Origin: Torulaspora globosa
Lineage: Eukaryota > Ascomycota > Saccharomycetes > Saccharomycetales > Saccharomycetaceae
Direction: 5' to 3'
DNA: 64,000 nt
Assembly: GCF_014133895.1 (NCBI RefSeq)
Contig: NC_050729.1
Location: 186,001-250,000 of the forward strand
Every line of letters starts with the position of its first letter. Position 1 is the first letter of the stretch. Shown in pieces: positions 40,748 through 46,328 of this stretch. The position numbers and the translations under genes are program-made. A model generated the notes under the pieces. That model ran no database searches, was not told the DNA's origin, and saw only the letters and a list, made by a program, of their open reading frames with translations.

Positions 40748-42625
40748 ATGAAGCAATGCAGACTAATGAACGGTGATCCAGAATTCATTGGTGGTTTGGT
40801 ACCAGGTACAAAGATTTTCCTAGCCAACTGGAAGACCGTGCCAATTGAAGTCATCAAAGTTGGCGATGAAGTTCTAACCTCTAATGGAGGTGCGGCAAAA
40901 GTCGAGGCTGTGTTAAGAGATGATCACCATGATTTGGTCACAATTCGACAAAACACCAGGCACCGCGCACACTTGAAAGATCCCTCGGTGGAGAAACCTT
41001 GGGGCATAATCGAAATTACATGCTCCAAGAGACAAAAACTGGTCTTGAGCACAAAGCAGAGGATCAAGATATCCAAGAGAGGGCGTAGAGGTTTCATGGA
41101 GGTTTCCGTGTCTCAGCTGGCTGATCGTCAAACGAAGGATGGTCGAATTATCAAAATCATCAAGGATAAATCGAGACGGTTCCCTCTGACAGCCGAGAGG
41201 TCGGAGATCATTGACTACGTAAAGCCAATGGTCTTGCGGAGCGAGGGAAGATGCTTCACTTGGCAATGTGAGGCTGGCGACTTGGTGGAATACGTTAACA
41301 AAAAACGTCAGGCTGGTACCAGGATGATCTTACAACCTTTCTCGATAGAGATACCAGTATTGGGGCCATGGTTGCAACAATGTTTCGGAAGGAACATTAC
41401 TGCAGGGCAGCTTGAAGCCATGGCATGGTTGTTAGGGTTCTGGATTGGTGACGGTTGTAGAGAAGGAGCAAAATTCGCTTTGAACTCTGAAGATGACGAT
41501 GTCAACACCAGGCTTGAGGAGAATGCAAAAGTTTGGGGTATGACTCTCAGAATGTGGTATGGGGAGGGCCGTAAGGCATCAGGATTCCTTCACACCTATA
41601 CTGGCGCGGAACGTCTTTGGAACGTAAACAACCCGCTTGTGAAGGTGCTGGAAGGGTTAAGATTCTACGAGAATGGCAAAAGAAAAGATCGGAAGAACGT
41701 TCCACTATTCATGCGAACAGAAGAAATAGTGGTGCGTGAAGCGTTTCTCGCAGGGCTAATAGATTCTGATGGATATTGCGATATCCAAGACGGGTCTATT
41801 CGTGTGATAATTCCGACTGCTTACCCGCCTATTAGAGACGGCATGAGGTCCATAGGCCGTTCTCTTGGTTTGAATGTCTCCACCAGTTTCCGTGGCGCTC
41901 ACTTTTATGAACGTCATGGACAAAATAAGAGTGATACATGGACTTTCTACTTATCTGGTGGGACAAATGATGAAACACTCAGGTCGATACTGAACAGATG
42001 CTCCTGTGAAAGGAAGCGAAACCCGAAAATCCAGTACTGCACGAACACGGACTTTGAGGAATTTGATTCCGATTACCAATCGGAGGAAAATGAAAATGAT
42101 CCTGAGGACAATGACGATCTATCAGGTATAAGGGAGGGCTTTGAAGATGATCTTGAAGATGATCCGGAAGAACAACAAGATGGCACATTCAATTTTGGCA
42201 AGTTCAGGTTTGAAATTATCCCAGGTCGTAAAGATGCTGTCATAGGACTGGTACTGTCGGGTACCTCTAACCGAACTTTTGTCACGGATGATCAGATTGT
42301 ATGTGCAAGTGCCGAATTGAGTACGGAAAGACTTGAATCAAGACCGTATTTCAGAAGGAGGTGCCTATCATGCCGTACAGAAACGACACCAAAGTGGTGC
42401 AAGGTTCCCTGGTTGGGGTATGTTCTAGACAGGATATGCCTCGCTTGTTCGACACGTTATTCGCGCACTCATATGCGTTGTAGTAACGATCTCTGCAACT
42501 GGGTCTTCAGGCTCAGAGTTCAAAAGGGAAAAAAGCCCAGATGCAAGAAAAGGCAAGTTGCAAAGATCGTTACTCGCCAATGTGAGCGATGTGGAAGTAC
42601 TCCGTTGCAAGAGGGAAATCCCTAG
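40748..42625 (+). CDS. WHO: HO/VDE-like LAGLIDADG homing endonuclease (WHO family)
   Basis: A 625-residue endonuclease with the HO plan. Residues ~15-160 resemble an intein Hint domain (GLVPGTKIF, then RQNTRHRAHLKD and DGRIIKIIK), but the splicing Cys1 is replaced and the C-terminal His-Asn is missing (FVTDDQIVCAS, 511-521), so splicing is not expected. Both LAGLIDADG helices keep their metal-binding acid: LLGFWIGDG (228-236, Asp235) and LAGLIDSDG (334-342, Asp341). An acidic insertion spans ~435-478. The C-terminus has HO-like CxxC zinc-finger pairs (539/542, 564/567, 612/615). A TATA box lies 40 bases upstream. The reading frame is intact, so activity is plausible. HO itself is the alternative; the FBA1 fragment favours WHO. 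Confidence 0.88.
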   Translation: MKQCRLMNGDPEFIGGLVPGTKIFLANWKTVPIEVIKVGDEVLTSNGGAAKVEAVLRDDHHDLVTIRQNTRHRAHLKDPSVEKPWGIIEITCSKRQKLVLSTKQRIKISKRGRRGFMEVSVSQLADRQTKDGRIIKIIKDKSRRFPLTAERSEIIDYVKPMVLRSEGRCFTWQCEAGDLVEYVNKKRQAGTRMILQPFSIEIPVLGPWLQQCFGRNITAGQLEAMAWLLGFWIGDGCREGAKFALNSEDDDVNTRLEENAKVWGMTLRMWYGEGRKASGFLHTYTGAERLWNVNNPLVKVLEGLRFYENGKRKDRKNVPLFMRTEEIVVREAFLAGLIDSDGYCDIQDGSIRVIIPTAYPPIRDGMRSIGRSLGLNVSTSFRGAHFYERHGQNKSDTWTFYLSGGTNDETLRSILNRCSCERKRNPKIQYCTNTDFEEFDSDYQSEENENDPEDNDDLSGIREGFEDDLEDDPEEQQDGTFNFGKFRFEIIPGRKDAVIGLVLSGTSNRTFVTDDQIVCASAELSTERLESRPYFRRRCLSCRTETTPKWCKVPWLGYVLDRICLACSTRYSRTHMRCSNDLCNWVFRLRVQKGKKPRCKKRQVAKIVTRQCERCGSTPLQEGNP

Positions 42626-42632
42626 GGAGAAG
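42614..42632 (+). repeat. 19-bp direct repeat, left copy (contains the endonuclease stop codon)
   Basis: GGAAATCCCTAGGGAGAAG. It matches 42812-42830 at 18 of 19 positions. The one difference (A for C) turns the serine codon TCG of FBA1 into TAG, which is the stop codon of the endonuclease gene. Confidence 0.85.
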
Positions 42633-42638
42633 TGTTTT

Positions 42639-42805
42639 TGAAATCCGTTTTTGATTCAAGCCAATCAGTTCCACATACAATCTGCTCATCCGTGACAAAA
42701 GGGAAGTTGTTCGACGGATCATCTTCAAAGCTCTACATTATACCTGATAAATAGTCATTGCTTCGTTTCACAAGAGCATCTGATCAGTATCGACCTGAGT
42801 GTTTC
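42639..42805 (-). pseudogene. Inverted, internally deleted fragment of a second WHO-type gene
   Basis: Read on the minus strand, this stretch is colinear with the intact endonuclease gene in four blocks: 42805-42760 matches 41972-42017 (43 of 46); 42759-42718 matches 42110-42151 (37 of 42); 42700-42672 matches 42277-42305 (28 of 29); 42660-42639 matches 42332-42353 (19 of 22). Intervening sequence is deleted, and block two contains an in-frame TAG. The differences show it derives from a diverged relative, not from a recent inversion of the neighbour. It sits exactly between the two 19-bp repeats, six bases from each. Confidence 0.85.
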
Positions 42806-42811
42806 GTGGGA

Positions 42812-42830
42812 GGAAATCCCTCGGGAGAAG
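42812..42830 (+). repeat. 19-bp direct repeat, right copy (first codons of the FBA1 fragment)
   Basis: GGAAATCCCTCGGGAGAAG. It encodes G-N-P-S-G-E of the aldolase tail and marks exactly where FBA1 similarity begins, so it is a candidate for the old cleavage or joining site. Confidence 0.8.
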
Positions 42831-42946
42831 ACAGCCCAAACAAGAAGTACTTTGACCCAAGAGTCTGGGTCAGAGAGGGCGAAAAGACCATGTCCAAGAG
42901 AATTGCCGTTGCCTTGGAAGACTTCAGAACCACCAGCACTTTGTAA
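42812..42946 (+). pseudogene. 3'-terminal fragment of FBA1 (fructose-bisphosphate aldolase)
   Basis: Forty-four codons plus stop encode the C-terminus of class II aldolase: GNPSGEDSPNKKYFDP, then RVWVREGEKTM and ending DFRTTSTL. The length from GNP to the stop equals that of S. cerevisiae Fba1, where the tail ends FRTTNTL. Similarity stops abruptly at its left edge, at the 19-bp repeat; the codons before it belong to the inverted endonuclease fragment. No catalytic part is present. It is an untranslated relic as far as can be seen, characteristic of WHO integration scars. Confidence 0.9.
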
Positions 42947-43110
42947 GAGAGCTTTATTATGACTAAATAAGTTTACTTTTGTTGAAATATTTTACTGAAT
43001 GATTGACGTTTAAGCAAAGGTGTATCCACCTCCGCAGGACAGCTCGCCAACGCGTTCCACATCGCATCAAACACACGCGAGTACCCTGTTGCCACAGACC
43101 TGCGACGATG

Positions 43111-43138
43111 GGCGCCGGCGGCACCGATGACGGTGTTG
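43111..43138 (-). pseudogene. Relic of a HOM2 3' end
   Basis: Twenty-eight bases match the real HOM2 gene at 43937-43964 with 25 identities. All three differences are at third codon positions and synonymous, so both encode N-T-V-I-G-A-A-G-A. Orientation is that of HOM2. Beyond it the frame is lost, with a weak echo (IVAGLW against ILIAEIL). The Ty3 fragment begins three bases away. Confidence 0.6.
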
Positions 43139-43140
43139 AG

Positions 43141-43620
43141 GTACAACCCATATACGTAGGTCCCTACCACGTAGTCAAAAAGATACATGACAACGCTTAT
43201 GAACTTGATCTAGACTCCCACGAAAAGGCTCACCGGGTTGTTAACGTCCAGCACCTGAGGAAATTCACATACCGCACAGATGCCTACCCCAAAGAGAAAC
43301 CACGGACCTCCTATGAACGTATTCTGAGAGCCAATGAAGTTATAGCACTAGTTGGAATTGATATCACACATCATATTTACTTATGCCGTATGCGTGATGT
43401 TGACCCGACAATAACAGTCGAATACTCCCAAGCGGAATTCGACAAAATCCCTGTCAGCATACGCATATCCGTGCTCGATAACTTCAGGCAACTCTATGAA
43501 TCCCAAGGGGGTCTCGAGAGGGGGGAAGATGTTGCATCTACAACTACTACAAGCTCAGGTATAGTAGAGGCTAGAAGTCATGAACACAGTAAGGCAACCG
43601 AAGGGATCAACCAACCATAA
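43141..43620 (+). mobile_element. Ty3-like retrotransposon fragment (C-terminus of integrase)
   Basis: An open stretch of 159 codons plus stop corresponds to the extreme C-terminus of a Ty3 (yeast Metaviridae) Pol polyprotein: IYVGPYHVVKKIHDNAYELD, then AHRVVNVQHLRKF, a RANEVIALVGIDITH block and NFRQLYESQ. This includes the chromatin-binding GPY-type module. Protease, reverse transcriptase and the catalytic integrase core are absent, and I see no LTR on either side. The frame has no proper start, so it is a relic. Its own position is odd for Ty3, which integrates beside tRNA genes; none is nearby. Confidence 0.85.
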
Positions 43621-43891
43621 AAGCCATCAACGAAGAAGCAACGTCCCATAACATTGGCCTGATAAGAAGCCGCCATCGGATTGGTCAATGACCTCTTCGA
43701 GGGAGCCTTCGTCTTCATCCACAGGAGAGCCAATGGTAATAAAGTTTTTTACCTCTCACAGATATGCTCGTCGATGAGCTCCCCGTCCAGCTGCACCAGT
43801 CGCAGAACCATCTGCTGCCGTCGCTCTCTAGGGCTGAGAGTGCACTTTGATCAACTAGACGATAATTATTTACGTGAAAGATACGCTACGC
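43621..43891. other. Unassigned stretch between Ty3 fragment and HOM2
   Basis: These 271 bases follow the Ty3 stop codon, where a 3' LTR would be expected, but I recognise none. On the minus strand there are short coding-like pieces (around 43740-43810 and 43660-43740), including an acidic GSPVDEDEGSLEEVIDQS segment. I cannot assign them. Confidence 0.4.
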
Positions 43892-44959
43892 TTAAATCAA
43901 CTTCTTGGCCAACAGGATCTCCGCGATCAAGATACCGGCGCCAGCAGCGCCGATGACGGTGTTGTGCGACAGCACGACCATCTTGAAATCAAGAACGGGA
44001 TCCTCTCTGATTCTGCCGACAGAGACGCCGTAGCCGGCGTCTCTGTTTCTATCCAGTCTTGGCTGCGGCCTGTCGTTTGCCTCGAGGACGTGGATGGTCT
44101 GCTTGGGCGCCGAGTGGCACCCGAGCTTGTACGCGTCGCAGACGTACTCTGCCAGACATTTTTTCACCTGCTCCACCGACGGAGCAGGTCTGTTCTTGAA
44201 CTTGAGAGAGATACACTCGGTGTGTCCGTCGGAGACCGCGACACGGTTGCACTGAGCGGACACCTTCATCTGCTCGGAGGGGATCAACTCGACCGTGGAG
44301 CGGTCCGCGGACAGCGTGCCGAGGATCTTCTTGGTCTCCCACTCGATCTTTTCCTCCTCGCCGCCGATGTACGGGATGATGTTGTCGAGGATGTCGATGC
44401 CGGGCACGCCTGGCGAGAACCCTGCGCCCGAGATCGCCTGCAGCGTCGTTGTAGTCAACGCTTCGATCGGCCCGAATTTTTCGACAAGCGGCTTCAACGG
44501 CGCGACCAGACCCGCGGTGCTACAGTTCGAGATACACACGATGAACCCACGCTTCTTGGAAGCAACCATGTCGAGATGCTCGGGATTCACGATCGGCACC
44601 ACCAGCGGCACGTCAGCGTCCCGTCTGTGGTTCTTGGCGTTCGACACGACCGCGAGCCCAGCCTCGACGAACTGTTTTTCGATCGCGCCCGCGTAGTCCG
44701 CGTCGAGACCCGAGAAAACCACGTCGCACTGCTGGAACAGCTCAGCTCTGCACTCGCACACTACAATCTGCTTCGCAAACTCGGGAAGCAGCTCGGTCTG
44801 CTTCCAGCTGACCGCGTCCACGTACTTCTTGCCGGCCGATCTGGGCGACGCCCCGAGCACACGCAGCTCGAAGTCCGGATGCTCCGCTAGCAGCAGGATG
44901 AATCTCTGGCCGACGGAGCCGGTGGCCCCCAGCACTCCAGCAATCTTCTTTTCGCCCAT
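43892..44959 (-). CDS. HOM2: Aspartate-semialdehyde dehydrogenase Hom2
   Basis: A 355-residue enzyme (S. cerevisiae 365) making aspartate semialdehyde for threonine, methionine and homoserine synthesis. The NADP-binding loop GVLGATGSVGQRF is at 8-20, and catalytic Cys146 sits in CISNCSTAGLVAPL. The substrate region SAQCNRVAVSDGHTECISL and the C-terminal LSHNTVIGAAGAGILIAEIL are present. A short loop found in S. cerevisiae before the catalytic segment is missing. The ATG at 44959 (MGEKKIAGVLGATG) matches the family. Codons are strongly GC-ending, unlike genes to the left. The 3' end faces the element cluster, which contains a relic of this gene's tail. Confidence 0.96.
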   Translation of the reverse strand: MGEKKIAGVLGATGSVGQRFILLLAEHPDFELRVLGASPRSAGKKYVDAVSWKQTELLPEFAKQIVVCECRAELFQQCDVVFSGLDADYAGAIEKQFVEAGLAVVSNAKNHRRDADVPLVVPIVNPEHLDMVASKKRGFIVCISNCSTAGLVAPLKPLVEKFGPIEALTTTTLQAISGAGFSPGVPGIDILDNIIPYIGGEEEKIEWETKKILGTLSADRSTVELIPSEQMKVSAQCNRVAVSDGHTECISLKFKNRPAPSVEQVKKCLAEYVCDAYKLGCHSAPKQTIHVLEANDRPQPRLDRNRDAGYGVSVGRIREDPVLDFKMVVLSHNTVIGAAGAGILIAEILLAKKLI

Positions 44960-45095
44960 TACACACGTCTTGCTGCTCACTGCTGTGACTAACTGCTACA
45001 CATCTATCACACGCTTAAAAAGTTTTCGAGCGGGCGCTCGCCGTCACAACATACGTCATTGGAAAACACCCACACACCTGCGCGGCGCTACCACT

Positions 45096-45359
45096 TCACG
45101 CGTCGAGCGCCGCAGGCGCCAAACCCTTGAGATCGCGCTCGAACCTCTTGAGCTGCGCCAACGCCCCGCCCAGCGTCGCGTCCACCTCCTCGCCGCCGCC
45201 GCCGACCGTGATAGCGGCCTCCTTCTCGGCCACAAACGCCCCCACAAACTGCAACAGCTCGTCCCGGTCTACGTGCTGGGCGGCGCCCGCCGCGTGAACC
45301 GCCACGGGCACCTGCACCGCCGACCCTGCCAGCCCTGCTCTTCTCGCGCTCTTGAACAT
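45096..45359 (-). CDS. RPA14: RNA polymerase I subunit A14 (Rpa14), short form
   Basis: An 87-residue protein matching the first two thirds of S. cerevisiae Rpa14 (137), which pairs with Rpa43 in the Pol I stalk. The conserved pattern is MFKSARRAG, then VAVHAAGAAQHVDRDELLQF and, after a shortened loop, LAQLKRFERDLKGLAP. The S. cerevisiae C-terminal tail is absent. Alanine and glycine are unusually frequent, reflecting the local GC bias. The ATG at 45359 is the family start; the frame remains open upstream through GC-rich promoter DNA, which I do not regard as coding. Synteny (YDR156W between HOM2 and CPR1) supports it. Confidence 0.85.
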   Translation of the reverse strand: MFKSARRAGLAGSAVQVPVAVHAAGAAQHVDRDELLQFVGAFVAEKEAAITVGGGGEEVDATLGGALAQLKRFERDLKGLAPAALDA

Positions 45360-45464
45360 CCTGGCCGCCTTGGGGTCGCCAGCTGGACCGAGGGGCCGGC
45401 CGCCGTGCTTCAAATACACAGAAAAATTTGCGCCCGTGCGCCGCGACGTGGAACCTCGTAGAAC

Positions 45465-45570
45465 GCGGGCGAAGCCCGCCAGGGGGCGCACCGCGCCCCC
45501 TGGGCCGCGCGCCGTCGGACGAGCGGACCGCACACCCATCTATATAAGGCGGGCGCGCTGCGCGCCCGCC
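45465..45570. repeat. Three GC-rich hairpins in the RPA14/CPR1 promoter
   Basis: Three perfect inverted repeats, each with a three-base loop: 45465-45479 (6-bp arms GCGGGC), 45479-45503 (11-bp arms CCAGGGGGCGC, loop ACC) and 45548-45570 (10-bp arms GGCGGGCGCG, loop CTG). The first two share a base. The third immediately follows the CPR1 TATA box. Confidence 0.8.
45541..45547 (+). promoter_or_regulatory. TATA box of CPR1
   Basis: TATATAA, 53-59 bases upstream of the CPR1 ATG and conspicuous in otherwise GC-rich DNA. It fits a highly expressed gene. Confidence 0.7.
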
Positions 45571-45599
45571 CATCGCCCCACCGGCCACACCCACCAGCG

Positions 45600-46088
45600 A
45601 TGTCCCAGGTGTATTTCGACGTAGAGGCTGACGGCCAGCCATTGGGCCGTATCGTGTTCAAGCTGTACAACGACGTGGTGCCCAAGACCGCGGAGAACTT
45701 CCGCGCGCTGTGCACCGGCGAAAAGGGCTTCGGCTACGCCGGGTCTCCATTCCACCGTGTGATCCCGGAGTTCATGCTGCAGGGAGGAGACTTCACGGCG
45801 GGTAACGGGACCGGCGGCAAGTCGATCTACGGGGGCAAGTTCCCGGACGAGAACTTTGTGCGCCGCCACGAGCGCCCCGGGCTGCTGTCGATGGCCAACG
45901 CAGGCCCTAACACCAACGGGTCGCAGTTCTTCATCACGACGGTGCCATGTCCTTGGCTGGACGGCAAGCACGTGGTGTTCGGCGAGGTGAGCGAGGGCTA
46001 CGACGTGGTCAAGAAGGTGGAGTCGCTCGGGTCGCCCTCGGGCGCCACCCGCGCGCGCATCACGGTCGCCAAGTCTGGCGAGTTATAG
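45600..46088 (+). CDS. CPR1: Cytosolic cyclophilin A (peptidyl-prolyl isomerase Cpr1)
   Basis: A 162-residue cyclophilin (S. cerevisiae 162), the cytosolic and nuclear peptidyl-prolyl isomerase that is the cyclosporin A target. The fold is complete: [36 protein letters not shown] with the catalytic arginine, then [20 protein letters not shown], which carries the cyclosporin-contacting tryptophan. No targeting sequence is present. Codon use is GC-ending, about as extreme as HOM2. A clear TATA box precedes it. Confidence 0.97.
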   Translation: MSQVYFDVEADGQPLGRIVFKLYNDVVPKTAENFRALCTGEKGFGYAGSPFHRVIPEFMLQGGDFTAGNGTGGKSIYGGKFPDENFVRRHERPGLLSMANAGPNTNGSQFFITTVPCPWLDGKHVVFGEVSEGYDVVKKVESLGSPSGATRARITVAKSGEL

Positions 46089-46134
46089 GCTGTGTAGCGG
46101 ATTTTCGTATACGAGTATGTTTTTTGTTAAAAAT

Positions 46135-46231
46135 CACGTGACTGACTTTTTTAATTTTCCACGTGACCTTCCATTCACGTGACCGAGTATTTTTTTAAAC
46201 ACGTGACCGATTTTCTAAAAATTGTCACGTG
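46135..46231. promoter_or_regulatory. Array of five CACGTG (E-box) sites between CPR1 and ENT5
   Basis: CACGTG occurs at 46135, 46160, 46176, 46200 and 46226. Every copy is followed by AC (CACGTGAC), and four by ACC. The core is the site for Cbf1, Pho4 and related bHLH factors; the flanking bases of most copies (TCACGTGAC) favour Cbf1. The array is 98-194 bases upstream of the ENT5 ATG and downstream of CPR1. Confidence 0.8.
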
Positions 46232-46328
46232 ACCTCCGAATTTTTCATCGCTGCATAGCAGCATATCTCTATCTATAGGAGAGCTGGCAGCTAACGGCCA
46301 CTCGAGCAGCAGAGGAGCAGCAGGGGCA

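Larger units (their letters stand above)
40748..42946 (+). mobile_element. WHO-type homing element with FBA1 3' fragment, outside the FBA1 locus
   Basis: The element comprises an intact endonuclease gene (40748-42625), a 19-bp sequence repeated at 42614 and 42812, an inverted fragment of a second gene of the same family between the repeats, and the last 44 codons plus stop of FBA1. Published WHO elements of Torulaspora and Lachancea consist of an HO/VDE-like gene next to a displaced FBA1 3' fragment; the same pair occurs here. What differs is the location: the flanks are RKM5 and HOM2, and no full FBA1 gene lies in the window. Assignment to the WHO family is by architecture and recalled literature. 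Confidence 0.8.

Noticed and set aside
40748..42625. Active self-splicing intein inside a host gene.
   Set aside because: The gene is free-standing with its own TATA box and ATG, has no extein, and lacks the first Cys and the terminal His-Asn.
40748..42625. The protein is the mating-type switching endonuclease HO itself.
   Set aside because: The fold is the same, but the FBA1 fragment and second nested relic match WHO elements, and no HO-type promoter elements were seen. Only a phylogeny can settle it, so HO is kept as an alternative.
42758..42946. A 62-residue protein read through the FBA1 tail.
   Set aside because: Its first 17 codons are antisense to the inverted endonuclease fragment and there is no ATG at its head; it is a chance fusion of two relics.
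43874..44890. Long plus-strand frame opposite HOM2.
   Set aside because: It mirrors the GC-rich HOM2 gene, which suppresses antisense stops; it has no family features.
45088..45642. Long minus-strand frames through the RPA14/CPR1 promoter and into CPR1.
   Set aside because: They are Arg/Gly/Ala-rich products of GC-rich DNA; only the RPA14 part from 45359 is conserved.
46135..46245. Point centromere: CACGTG with flanking ATC resembles CDEI, and TCCGAA occurs about 100 bases on.
   Set aside because: The intervening DNA is not AT-rich enough for CDEII, the TCCGAA lacks the CDEIII context, and CACGTG recurs five times. No centromere is expected in this syntenic block.
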